Below, piece by piece: positions 45,683 to 57,048 of a stretch of DNA of 64,000 nt. This DNA comes from Liolophura sinensis (lineage: Eukaryota; Mollusca; Polyplacophora; Chitonida; Chitonidae), in assembly GCF_032854445.1 (NCBI RefSeq), contig NC_088296.1, positions 13,678,706-13,742,705 of the forward strand, written 5' to 3'. A model generated the notes under the pieces. The model saw only the letters and a program-made list of their open reading frames with translations. It made no database searches and was not told the origin of the DNA. The position numbers and the translations under genes are program-made. Within the stretch, counting starts at the first letter, position 1. The number at the start of each line of letters is the position of its first letter.

Positions 45683-46724
45683 GTGAGTACATGGACAATG
45701 CACCAGATATCTTGTCACACCATTTGTGAATGCAAAAACAACAGCATAGTGGTGTAGGGGAATATGTCATTTCCGCACAGGAAATCACTAAACTATCTAC
45801 ATGTAATAACTATGTTTAGGTTATTTAGGTTATAGGTCAGTCGACACACTGTATGCGTAGAAACAAAGGGTAAAGATTAGGGTGAGCCATATACATGTAG
45901 GTTGTACCAAATTATTGACACTGAACATGGTTGGGCATGTAAAAAATCCTATACATTACTGAACTGTGTCAAGAGGAAGCCAGGGTTCTTATAGATACTT
46001 GTATGTTGTACATACATCAGTATATCAACAGTAAGAAAAACCTTAACTGAGGTAAAACTACGAGGCCGGTTTCCTGTCATCTGCCAAAAATCACACTGTC
46101 ATCGATGCTTTGTTTTTTTTTTCTATGCTGTAGTCTACTGTGGTGTTCACAGTATTTTAGCGGAAACTTCTAGAAAGTCGAGTTAAAATAAACGCTGATG
46201 ATGATAAAAGCTTTTGAGTATTTCATTGCCATGTAACTAGATTCCGCAATATTCGATAATTTTTAACCCTAGGAGTTTGTAATTCTTAAAGTTCATATCT
46301 TAGCGTAACCTTTTCCCCAAAAATATACATTAGTTAAGACGTTGAGATCATATAGTATAGGATACATCTAGTCTGGGGTGTGACAGTGGATTATTTGCGC
46401 CTTCAACATGCTTGGCCACTGTTGTGAAAGTGAAATATTGAAATAGATGAAATGGTATTTTACACAACTGGAACATTCATGTAGGTCCTGTTTAAAGATA
46501 TTTTTAACAAATCCAATTGCTGTAGAAGTTTCACCAAAAAAGGCGACACGAAGCCACTATTTCTACGCGGAAAAACTGCTAGATTACATGCTTAGGGGCT
46601 GACTGGGATTTGCTCCACCGGATTATGAACTGTCAAATCAACGGTCAGATCAATGGGAAGACAGAATGATAAAATTGTCCATGATAACTGACATCTGTTC
46701 AACAGTTTTCTTTCGCAATTTCAG
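45683..46724 (+). other. Copy C intron 4 (uninterrupted counterpart of the Polinton site)
   Basis: From about 46013 it matches copy A from about 9740; gttctt at about 46012 marks the place where the Polinton sits in A. Confidence 0.65.
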
Positions 46725-46775
46725 GTAAACCATCAAAAGTCCATGTCACCACAGAGGGAGACAGTCCAACCCAAA
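46725..46775 (+). CDS. Copy C exon 5 (stalk)
   Basis: 51 nt, phase 1-1, acceptor ttcag, donor gtaagc; nearly identical to B. Confidence 0.7.
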
Positions 46776-48032
46776 GTAAGCCTATAGCCTTTTATATGTA
46801 GGCTGCTGTGCAGGCTGTGGAACAAGCGGCTCTTCGTTATGCTGTCGGAAAAATACCAATCACTCTTTTATTCGTCTTTTGTTCACATTTTGCCCTTGTG
46901 CTGATGACGACTAAGTTTATTAAACTGTCATATTCGGAGAAGAAATAGAAACAGCTTACATTAATACTCATGAAGAATTTTACTTGATAAATTATATTAA
47001 GGAATAATCGACAATTTGTGCACTTGTCTGGGTCCTGCATATCCCGTGTACATACATCCCACTATGTAGGGTTTGTTAGATCATATGTATCATGGGACAA
47101 TTTCAATCAAGGACACGAGCTATTTCTGCAAACACTGCCGTGTCAAGGTTATTCAGTCCAACTCGTTTAACATAAGTTTCTTTACAATGATTATACTTTG
47201 ATTGTAAGTAAAAAGGCAGAGATGGTCAAGAGTATTCGGCTCCCTTCTTCATACTTAAGTCTTTTTCAGCATAACTTGGGACTAGGGGTTGTCTATTTAT
47301 CGTGTTGACTTAAAGGGCAACTGCTATGAAATGCGGTACATGGACAATGGAAAACACGTTTGCATTAAACACATATATTTGATCGCCCCAATAATTAAGA
47401 CTTACAGCATAGAGAGAAAACAACAGAGCAGAGATAAATGTGTGATTGTTGGCAAATGGTCGTAACCGGTAAAAATCGGCCTTTTGTCAGTTTACCTCAG
47501 CTATGTTTTTATTCTAACTGTTTATGTAAATGTATAAAAACAAGGAATCACGCCTCCTACGTGTAACACAATGGCGTAAGGAGAACTAGGCATATGCACT
47601 GAAGTTAATTGCAATTGATTAGACATTACTGGTGTAGAATGACTCAAAATGCTGTATTGTCATTACGTTTAACTTACAACAGCAGTAAAACCCTACAATG
47701 CGAATGAAACAAATGTTATACTTAGCAATCTTTTAAATTCTACTGTACAAAATAAAGATCTTGTGATGTAGATTAATATACGACATTTTACAGATCCAAC
47801 AAATGATGTGTACATGCCTCATGAATGACTTCGTGCAGAAGTATGAGTGAGTGAGTGAGTGAGTGAGTGAGTGACTGCTTAGGGTTTAACGTTTGAAGTA
47901 TGGGTCAGATTACAATATGAATATGTACAGATCAACATGTACTCGGAGAGAGGTAGTCACACATGAGCAGGGGGAAAGCAATCATAGTCAGAGGATACAT
48001 TTTTAACGTTTGGTATTTCTTGTCTTTGTTAG
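46776..48032 (+). other. Copy C intron 5
   Basis: Shorter than in B by a deletion near 47030. A gtga microsatellite lies at 47843-47874. Confidence 0.5.
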
Positions 48033-48101
48033 GTAAGTCCGCACGAAGTACAAGACCGACTTCTACGATCCTAGCTGCGAACGAAGCTAACACACTACAA
48101 G
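48033..48101 (+). CDS. Copy C exon 6 (Ser/Thr-rich stalk)
   Basis: 69 nt, phase 1-1, acceptor tgttag, donor gtatga. Confidence 0.7.
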
Positions 48102-49399
48102 GTATGAATTTATTAATGTGGGAGGGTCGGTGGAAAGAGGGATACTGCTGTGCACCCAGTTAATTCATGTTCAAGCCATTTTCAACGAATGTTAGAATTC
48201 AGAAACTGTAAACGAGCCACACAGACCCAGGAACGTTAAGAGTTACCTACACATTGACTGCCCAGGGCCGGAATCGTCATATGCACATACATGTGCATCT
48301 ATAATTTGGGAAAATCTAATTGTAGACGGACTCAAATAGAAACTGGAAATGGATGCAGTTCATAATTTCATTTTCACATTGAAATTTCAGCTAAATTTAT
48401 TTACTTGATAGTTACATAACACCAGTGTAAGTACTAGTTGTTTGTTTATTACGATACCGTCTTAACAGAGGCACTAGAAACCGGAAATAATGATAACATG
48501 TAGAAATCTCAACCCAACGTCAATGGCCCTAAAACTCAAAACACCCAACTTAGACAACGGGTCGTGTTACTTGAATACATACACACGCGACAGGCTGTAC
48601 ATAGTATCTAACTGTGTTAACGTCCTCAACTGCGCAGGTCTCAGAGCAGGTTTGTTTCATTCACAGCGCACCATTCAATAAGTGAAGACAATCTTAAACG
48701 CGTCAACTTTAAAACATGTCCAAGGTCACGTGATCCGTTAATCTGCTCGAAATGAATGTGGCATTTTTAAGATATTATTTCGAAAATGATGGATTTTAAT
48801 GACAAATAAGATGTAGGCAAGTCGTATTTACACGCGGTTTAGAGTTTCTGTCATGTCGAGGTTGTTTCTGCGCATCACTGTGTTTATATGTCCGTCAGCA
48901 CCAGTCAATGAGAAAGGTTAACGTTGTAGCGTCTAAGTATTGGTCGTATGTATACAGGCCCTATGTACCTTTACATGGAGTATACGGCTCATGTATTATA
49001 TATATAAGAAATTCATACGTGTTGTAATTTTAAACAACAAAAAGAGCATTATTAACATAAATTTCAAAATTTACAAGTTTTAGCACTGTGTCACGTAAGA
49101 TCTTCAAGATTAAGATTTTGCTTTACTGTAGTTTTGGACACATGAGACCAATGGCCACTGGCCACCTAAAAAAAATCCGGAGTGCAACGTTACTGATGAA
49201 ACTTTTCACGTCAGGGCGATCTGCAACTGCTTGTTTGTGCGTTTCCAGCGCATTTACCTCTGCCAGCAGACAGTCATACATGTGCACCTTTAGTAAGCAT
49301 GCACATATATGTTTAATGTTTTATTTCTCAGAAAAATATATTTAACATGATCTAAAATGTGATGTTAATTTTTTCCGCATATGTATTCAATTTATTCAG
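48102..49399 (+). other. Copy C intron 6
   Basis: Aligns with copy B intron 6; no separate feature. Confidence 0.5.
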
Positions 49400-49496
49400 G
49401 CGATGATTCCCAAACACTAACTATAGGACTGGTTGCTGGAATCGGAGGGGTGGTCCTAGTGGCTGTCATAGTCTTGGTTGTTGTAGTCCTTGCTCG
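49400..49496 (+). CDS. Copy C exon 7 (transmembrane)
   Basis: 97 nt, phase 1 in, 2 out; GLVAGIGG start; differs from B by only a few residues. Confidence 0.75.
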
Positions 49497-49556
49497 GTAA
49501 GTGGGTTCCCAACCCTCAGTTATGCTGACCGATAATACTCAACCCTCAAGTTTTGT

Positions 49557-49640
49557 ACACCATAATGCTGCCGCCGTAGTACAAATGAAATAATCTTGAG
49601 TACGGCGTAAAAGACCAATCAAATAAATCAATAATAAATC
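49557..49640 (+). repeat. SINE 3' end in copy C intron 7
   Basis: caccataatgctgccgccgt to tacggcgtaaaagaccaatc; same insertion as 27721-27801 in B. Confidence 0.7.
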
Positions 49641-49921
49641 ATGTTTTGTACTGTTTTGTATCAGTTCATGGCTTGTATGTCGTTTTTACTGTACATGCAA
49701 TCCAGCCAGTCAGTGAACAACAACAATGATTTTGTTCTTGTTTTTCAAATCAGAAATGTTTGCTTCTTTGTTGGCGTTTAATTCATCCCGTCTTTTAAAG
49801 TTTTCATTCACGTAACTAACCAGTCAGTTTGCGGATCGTATCCTAAGTCATGTTGCTAACAGATATTCTGCATTACAACCTTTTAAAAAAATCATGCAAC
49901 GCATGTAATTGTGTCTTACAG

Positions 49922-50503
49922 GAGAAAAAAGAATAAAACAGCCAATGACAACAAATTGGCTAGGTTAAGGAGGACAGCCAAGTCCTGCCCATGCATCCAG
50001 CGCTCCTAGCCATCACACCTACCAGAGCGTCGTTGACCCGCCATTACCTGTCAGTGTGGGATGGATAGCCCCTGCTGGTCCACGGTTATCGTGCGGACAG
50101 AAGTCTCCGTCATTAATCCTCCGTCTCGACCAGGAGCGTACGAAGACGTGGCTAATGACTTCCCTGTGATCTACAGTACTGCCAAACTTACCGACAAAGG
50201 GGAGAAGAGTAAATCTTATCAGGCACAACAAGTAAACAACACCATCAATCCTCCGTTCCAGCCCGGTGACCAAGCTGAGCTCAACGGACTCTATTCGAAT
50301 CCACACCATACCTTTCAACAGAGCCCAACAAGAAACAAGAATCAGGAATCGTCAGAAATATGCCCAACGAATACAACACTTTGCATGATCTTAGACCAGC
50401 CAATGACAATAGCGCTGGTGCAAGGGAAGGCTATTATCAACCAACCAGTACCGTTTCCAGAGGAGACCTTGAATACGACGAAATAAAGCTACAGAAAGTG
50501 TAA
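49922..50503 (+). pseudogene. Copy C exon 8, frameshifted tail
   Basis: Acceptor cttacag. After 28 codons the frame reaches TAG 50007-50009. From about 50061 a different frame resembles the B tail (TEVSVINPPSRPGAYEDVAN), then the frames change again, and the final segment ending DEIKLQKV with TAA 50501-50503 matches the B C-terminus. Confidence 0.8.
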
Positions 50504-51817
50504 TGAAAAGGCTAAAGAAAGTGCAAAGGGAAGGCTTCAGAAAGTGTAATGGAAAGGCTGGAAGTGAGCACGACTGGAGGATGCACCTTTCTTGTGTGTA
50601 TCTGTTTGGTCTTTATTTTACTTACTTTTTCCTTTTTTTTCTCTACAACCAGAGTAGAATGTATCTATGTTATCTTCTCATAACTTTCTTTTCGGAACAG
50701 AAATCCAGTACTGAAGATGATGCTTCAGAATTGGCTACTGGACATATAGTAAAAGCCTATGTCGCAAATCTGCATGGCTATTTTCTCCTTTACCTGTTCA
50801 CCAATTTCAAAGATATGATACAAAGTTATCAAACTACACCACGAAAAAATGTCATTTTTTATCATATGAATAACAAGGCTTGCCTTTTCGTTGAGATAAA
50901 ACCCCACGGAATTAGTGAGAGCAAGATGTGGGCATAGTAATTAATGGATGTGGATAGAGCAGGAACGCGGTTAAAGTGCACAGTAATAAGAGATATTTTA
51001 AATAAACCTCTTGAAAATTAAAAAAAATATCTTGGAAGAGGTTGACAGAAAGAAAAAAATGCGTAACTTCGTCGTCATTGTGATATAAACAGAGCCTTAA
51101 AACATTGTTTTGAAGCATATATTTTTCGTACATCAGTATATGTGGATATTGTTAACTCACTGAGCATTATTGCTTACAATTGCAAATCGATACTACATGT
51201 GCATGTAATAGGCAGATGTTACTTAAAATGTACTGCATATGAACATACAAAAAATCTGTGCTATTTACACCGACATGCACGTGGAAGGTTAATTGCACCG
51301 CTCAATACATTCAGTACCCTTCTGTTGCAATGAATTATGCCATCGCGCATATAATGTCCTTCCCGCATATATTAGAGCTTGTAAGTGTAATGCACCTGTG
51401 CTGCAAATCAAATGCACAAAATGTCTTATACATTCTTTTTTTTACTGTTACATTTGCTCTGTCTAAACACGGAAATTAAAATGGGCAAAAATATCCTACG
51501 GTCGTCCTAAGCCTTTTGTTTGCAAACTTGCTAGTTTTTTCTGCAAACAGCTTTGGAATTTAATCTGTCTGTGGAATATATAGACTAGATCGTCTATAGG
51601 TCCACGTTTGTAAATAGATCAATACCTCAGATTTGCTGCTATTACTGCGTGTGTTCTTGTTCTGAATGTGACAGTCAACTGTATCCATAGCGCCTGTTTT
51701 ATACTTTTCTGCTTGCATGTAGTTCAGTTAGATTTGTTGCTATGCTGTGTTTGCTTTTCTATATCTGAGTGGCGTTGGGGTTGTATAAAGTTAGGCACTA
51801 AGCTAACCCAGGATTCT

Positions 51818-52012
51818 GGAGCTCCGTGGCTGGAGAACCAGGAACCTCTCACCAATACGGTCGTTGTGAGTTCAAGTCCAGCTGATGCTGGCTCCTCCCC
51901 ATCGTACGTTGGAATGCTTGCCAGCAACCTCATGGTCGTGGGTTGACCCCGGGCCCTCGTCGTTTAGGTAAAATGTACTGCGTAAAATCCCAAGCAAATA
52001 GAACGAAATAAT
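51818..52012 (+). repeat. tRNA-derived SINE downstream of C
   Basis: Counterpart of 29930-30135, with a partly deleted central part (cctccccatcgtacg). Confidence 0.65.
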
Positions 52013-52805
52013 ACCTAAACTAGAAATTTGCATAATGTGTGTATAGCCTCCCGTAGAGTTGTGATTGCTGTTTTTCTTCCTGGGCATCTGACAGGCCTAG
52101 AATTTTACAAAACATTATGTAAGGTGCACAGTATACCATATATAAAATCAGTCAAATGTCAGGGTAGCCTGGTAGCTGAAAGAAAAAAGTAATAACAGAT
52201 TTGAAACACAGCCTGAAATATGTTATGTTATTAATAATAAAATCTTCTAACAAAAGTGAATTAGTAAATGATGTCAGTGCAAAATGTATGCAGTCGTTTG
52301 TCGTTATTGCCACATATATGGTCAGCTGCAATAAAATTATTCCTTATTTTCGGAAAGAACAATATCAAGCTTGGTAGTATGGGTAAAATGATGTTATTAT
52401 TGCAAAAACACAGTGTTTAAAACTTATTCTAATTTGTTACAGACGTTATATGATCTTAGATTGTTGTTATTACTCAAGTAGTATGTACTTCTGTTAAATT
52501 TATCTTTGCCTTGTACTCTTTTTTTGTCTTATTTTCAATAAATTTTCTTACTCTTATGTTCGATTTTCATTTTCTCTTGTTTTCAGCTGGTTAGTTTGGC
52601 TTTTGAAAATTGAAAATGCATCATGTAAATAAGAAAAAAAGAACTTGGCAGTAGCACGAGCCGTTTCAGTTATCAAAATTGGCGACTAGCAATGGTATGG
52701 TGAATTGAATGCAAATGGCGTGTTGTGGACTATTGTAAAAAAAATATGTTACATGAACTTCAGATTAGTTCAGACAACTTCAGACAAAATCGACCAAAGG
52801 CTTAC

Positions 52806-52807
<2 letters not shown>

Positions 52808-52873
<66 letters not shown>

Positions 52874-52915
52874 TCTTACAGTACATTGTATAATATTTTG
52901 ATTCATCCGTTTTAA

Positions 52916-52975
<60 letters not shown>
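52808..52975 (+). repeat. Two TA microsatellites separated by a duplicated 46-bp spacer
   Basis: TA tracts at 52808-52872 and 52919-52975. Each is followed by the same ctcttacagtacattgtata segment and ttttgattcatccg. In B (about 30858) there is one such segment and no expanded tract. Confidence 0.9.
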
Positions 52976-52976
<1 letters not shown>

Positions 52977-53931
52977 TCTTACAGTACATTGTATAATATT
53001 TTGATTCATCCGTTTTAAAACAGACTGTTAGGTGAGTTTTTTCTGCATGAACGGACCTTTTCAAAGCGGAACAGGAAGGGTCAAAAGGAGAGAATTGATA
53101 TTGAATCATACTTCTTACTGCACATGCGTCGCTCTCTACCTTTCGCTTTACATCACTGCCACCAATAGCAAATTTTGCACAGAAATCTTGAATCTACCCA
53201 AAACAATCAATTTTATTGCTGAATGTTGCTTAAATAGTTCCGCGGGAGGAAAATAGTGAATAGGTTAAGCCTAAACAAGCCTACGTACGCCTCATAGCCT
53301 CCAAGGCTCAATCCTGTCTATTAATTGCAGTTAAGTAAAGCGAGAGTCGACGCATGCACTGTGAGGAGTATGCTATTGAACGTCTGATGCATTCTGACAC
53401 AGTGTAGTTGTATGTACACAGGGTATTAACACAGATTTGGGTACACCGTTAACATCGTTTGGGATATCGACAGACATGACTATGTTTTTTTTAGGCTATG
53501 AGCCTAGCACATATATTTTATGTAGTAAAAATCAAAAAATATGTGCCATACAATTTGTTACATTTCACAAGTAAACACATTTTCCTAAATAGAAATACAT
53601 CTGCTCCCTTGCAGTTTTTGTAATAAGCCGTAGCTTAATGTTAATGTATTTTCTTTGCAATAGCTAATAACTCTAGAGGAAATATCTGGTCTAGCTGACT
53701 TGAGCAAGTAAAATTAATCTGTGCAAGAGTAGAGCTTTAAAGTTTAGCACCCAAAATTGTTCTGTATATGAATTTAATCTGTCTGTAGAGATACAGACTA
53801 TAGGCCCTGTGTACCGTGAACGCACACAGCCAATTCATAGTCACTATATAATATGCATGCTTTGAGGCTTACTGTAGTAGATGAAAACGACTTGTGTATT
53901 ACTCAACATCACTGAACCATGAACGTATGAA

Positions 53932-54109
53932 CAGTCCAGCTCATGCTGGGTTTCTCTTCGCCTGTACTTAAGAAGTTCTTCCAGCAACCTGTGTGTTCCC
54001 GCCCCACCTCTCTTTCTTTACCTGTTTTCTTCCACTATAAAGCTTGCCGCCGCCGTATAGGTAAACTATTCCTGAGTACAACGTAAAACACCAACCAAAT
54101 AAATAAATT
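53932..54109 (+). repeat. SINE fragment downstream of C
   Basis: cagtccagctcatgctggg to acgtaaaacaccaaccaaat; counterpart of 31728-31905. Confidence 0.65.
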
Positions 54110-54251
54110 GTGTTCAAATGAGCAACCAAAGGTAAATGAATAGAGAGCAAGCCAATTCTTGTCGATGACACAGATACAGGTAGTAAATGTTTGCCCTATC
54201 GTAGCTTTTCCTTGTTATAACGTAACGCAACAGTGGGTGTGATTATTTATT

Positions 54252-54432
54252 TTAAATGTTTGATTGGCGTTCCACTTATACGACGGCCGTGAGCATTATG
54301 GTGGGAGGAAACCGGGCAGAGCCAGGGGGAAATCCACGTCCATCCGCAGGTTGCTGGAATTGAACTCACAGAGACCGCATTGGTGAGAGGCAAATGTTGG
54401 CGTACTAATCCCCTTGGCCACGGGGGCCTGAG
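54252..54432 (-). repeat. tRNA-derived SINE
   Basis: Minus-strand copy with the ctctgcccggtttcctccca part, gtgagttcaattcc and the ggcccccgtggcc head; middle part deleted. Confidence 0.7.
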
Positions 54433-55285
54433 TGGATGTGATAGTTGACAGTGTCATGTCAAAATGTGCATATGCATGAGCTCTAACTAAAGACTAACCA
54501 GCATGCCGGTAGTGACCGTTATGTTACACGTAGAACACTTATTGTTATCAAACAATAGAGAAACAGTAGTTACTGTCACAGAAAGCCGATGGCAAATAAG
54601 AGATTTTCTAGAACAGAAAATCGCTCTCCCTGGCTGCAAGAGCACGAAGGACTGGGAGCAGGAGATTATGAATAACACGGCACAATATCTAGTACTACAG
54701 CATAGATTGTAAAACCGGAGCACTGACCATGCTGTAATTGTATATAGTCAGTCCTTTTCAAATGGTCATACGTCACCGATCAAACACGCTATCTAGCCTA
54801 ATTACCTCGATGACCACTATGTTGTTCACGCAAATGTTTATGTAATAGCAAATTAGACGTTCCTAACACCACGATGTAAGGGGAAGAAGGGAAAAAGAAT
54901 GCAGTAATCTTAATTTCAGTGTATTAGACGTCACTTGTATAAAATTACTGAAAATTTTGTATTATCAATCATACTATCACATTAAAACAATGCAAAGGGG
55001 CCAGGCCTCTTGGGTACTAAACACAAGAGCAGAATCACCAGCGGGAATACAATATAATGGACAACATCACGTCAGCTGGGAAATGGTCACAGGCATCCAG
55101 TTAGATCCTTGTGAATTTATTTCAGGCAAGGTTGGTATTGTTCATTCATACTTAAATTGTAGTATTTTATACATCCCCTATCTCCACGACTTAATTAGAA
55201 TTATCACATATTTAGGGTACTGGTCGGCGTAAAACCATGACTTCTTTTGTGCGTGTCTAGTTATTCAACACGTTCAGTGAATTTC

Positions 55286-55372
55286 ATTGCGTACGTGAGA
55301 CTGTCCGTCTACAACCTGCGGATGCTCGTGGATTTCTCCCACGCTCTACCCAGTTTCTTCCTACCACAATGC
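55286..55372 (+). repeat. SINE fragment, truncated
   Basis: Counterpart of 32630-32786, cut off after cctaccacaatgc where the B/C alignment ends. Confidence 0.55.
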
Positions 55373-55375
55373 TAA

Positions 55376-56278
55376 AGCTGTCGAAATGGCGATCGGTTTG
55401 CATGTTGCCCGTGTCATCCGACGAAAAAAATTAAATCCATTAATAATGACAACCACATACACGCTGACAGGCAAAGAAAAATTCTCTGCTCTTTTTTCTT
55501 TCATCCGTTTGTGCAGGTCCAATACCAGAGACAAAGTTTGATTTTTCATTTGTCTGAAATGACACAACATCGCAATGTCCTCATCAGAAGACTGCAGAAA
55601 CATCCTGGCCACCAGACGGTAATCTAGCAGAATTCATATTTCCAAAATTAACGTACGCCTGAAGGACAAGGACAGTTGTCCCGTCATCAAAATCCTTTGC
55701 ATTTTAAGCTACGCTTTTTGGTAAACATTGGAGGTGGACAGTTCGATACCCACGTTCAAACTGACACTCCGATAACCGAAAATACTCAAACATCCCAGCC
55801 GGGAAAACCCACTGATCACGGCTGACAGGATTAAAGCGGGTGACTCGCAACTTCAAATTTAATTAAGCGAACGACCCCATCTGCCTAGATTTGCAGAACC
55901 ATCTTACATGTAACTCTGCCTGAACAAAAAACGTGAATTTTCACGTTTGGAGCAGCAAGAAATCACAGCTATAAGAAGATAAAACTGCTGAACTCCCGAA
56001 TCCATGATTAGTCCGACATAAAGAGATTGAAATGATTCCACATACAGTGTCTATAATACTTCCGTTAGGTGACATTATTGTTGTCTGTGTTGCTCAGTGC
56101 AACTTATGACCACCCCTCGTGCAGTAGGTATAGAAAATGACATGTTCGATTTTAAAATGTAAGTATATAATTAAGACGTGCACGATGTAACACTAATAAT
56201 ATGTTAGCACAAATTCAATCCACAGCCGGAAAAACGGTCCTAGTGGTATTTTTTGAGTCTGATTCCTGGATATTCCTA
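55376..56278 (+). other. Intergenic, no recognised feature
   Basis: An 83-codon minus-strand frame (55361-55612) has no motif I recognise. Nothing else is seen. Confidence 0.4.
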
Positions 56279-57048
56279 TTGAACCATTCACCTGTGTCAA
56301 CGCCATTAAACCATTCATTTGTGTCAACGCCATTAAACCATTCACCTGTGTCAACGCCATTGAACCATTCATTTGTGTCAACGCCATTAAACCATTCACC
56401 TGTGTCAACGCCATTAAACCATTCACCTGTGTCAAAGCCATTAAACCATTCACCTGTGTCAACGCCATTAAACCATTCACCTGTGTCAACGTCATTAAAC
56501 CATTCACCTGTGTCAATGCCATTAAACCACTCTCCAGTTTCAACGCCATCAAACCATTCCCCAGTGCCAACGCCATCGAACCATTCACTTGTGTCAATGC
56601 CATTAAACCATTCAACCCGTGTCAACGCCATTAAACCATTCTCCTATGTCAACGCCTATAAACCATTTACCTGTGTCAACGCCATTAAAACATTCTCCAG
56701 TTTCAATGCCATCAAACCATTCCCCAGTGCCAACGCCATCGAACCAGTCACCTGTGTCAACGCCATTGAACCATTCAACCTGTGTCAACACTATCAAGCC
56801 ATTCCCCTGTGTCATCGCCATCAAATTATTCTCCTGTGTCAACGCCATCAAACCCTTTACCTGTGTCAACGCCAAGAAAACATTTTCCGTTGTCAGCGCC
56901 ATCCATCAAACCATTCACCATTCCAACACCATCAAACTATTCCCAGTGTCAAAGTAGTTACATCATTCTCCTGTGTCAGCGCCATCAAATCACTTCCCTG
57001 TGTCAACGTCAGGAAACCATTCCTCAGAGTCAACGTCATGAAACCAAT
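56279..57048. repeat. 27-bp minisatellite, about 28 units
   Basis: Unit approximately ccattcacctgtgtcaacg plus ccattaaa. The units are most regular at the left end and more diverged towards the right. Because 27 is a multiple of three and the unit lacks stops, long open frames appear on both strands (56201-57100 on +, 56193-56631 on -). Confidence 0.9.

Larger units (their letters stand above)
40459..50503 (+). pseudogene. Receptor copy C: full exon set, tail truncated by 1-bp insertion
   Basis: Exons: 40459-40546, 42996-43136, 44245-44388, 45557-45682, 46725-46775, 48033-48101, 49400-49496, 49922-50503. Splice sites are all canonical and exons 1-7 are open and in phase. In exon 8 an extra base near 49967 shifts the frame and a TAG at 50007-50009 ends translation after about 28 tail residues; more indels follow, and the region up to 50503 still resembles the B tail. 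The predicted product is a membrane-anchored receptor without tyrosine motifs. It could be an expressed decoy or a young pseudogene. Module 1 is 6 bp shorter and module 3 is 18 bp longer than in B. Confidence 0.7.
50504..55375 (+). other. Downstream of copy C, part of the duplicated unit
   Basis: Aligns with 28652-32850. Includes SINE pieces (51818-52012, 53932-54109, 54252-54432, 55286-55372) and two TA microsatellites. No gene is seen. Confidence 0.5.

Noticed and set aside
50503-50937. 144-codon open frame after copy C
   Set aside because: Lies in the 3' flank; the matching B region (28652-29000) is not open in the same frame and no motif is seen.
52705-53109. Open frames of Ile-Tyr repeats
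   Set aside because: Translation of TA microsatellites.
55361-55612. 83-codon minus-strand frame, possibly the start of a transposase
   Set aside because: No catalytic motif and no continuation on either side.
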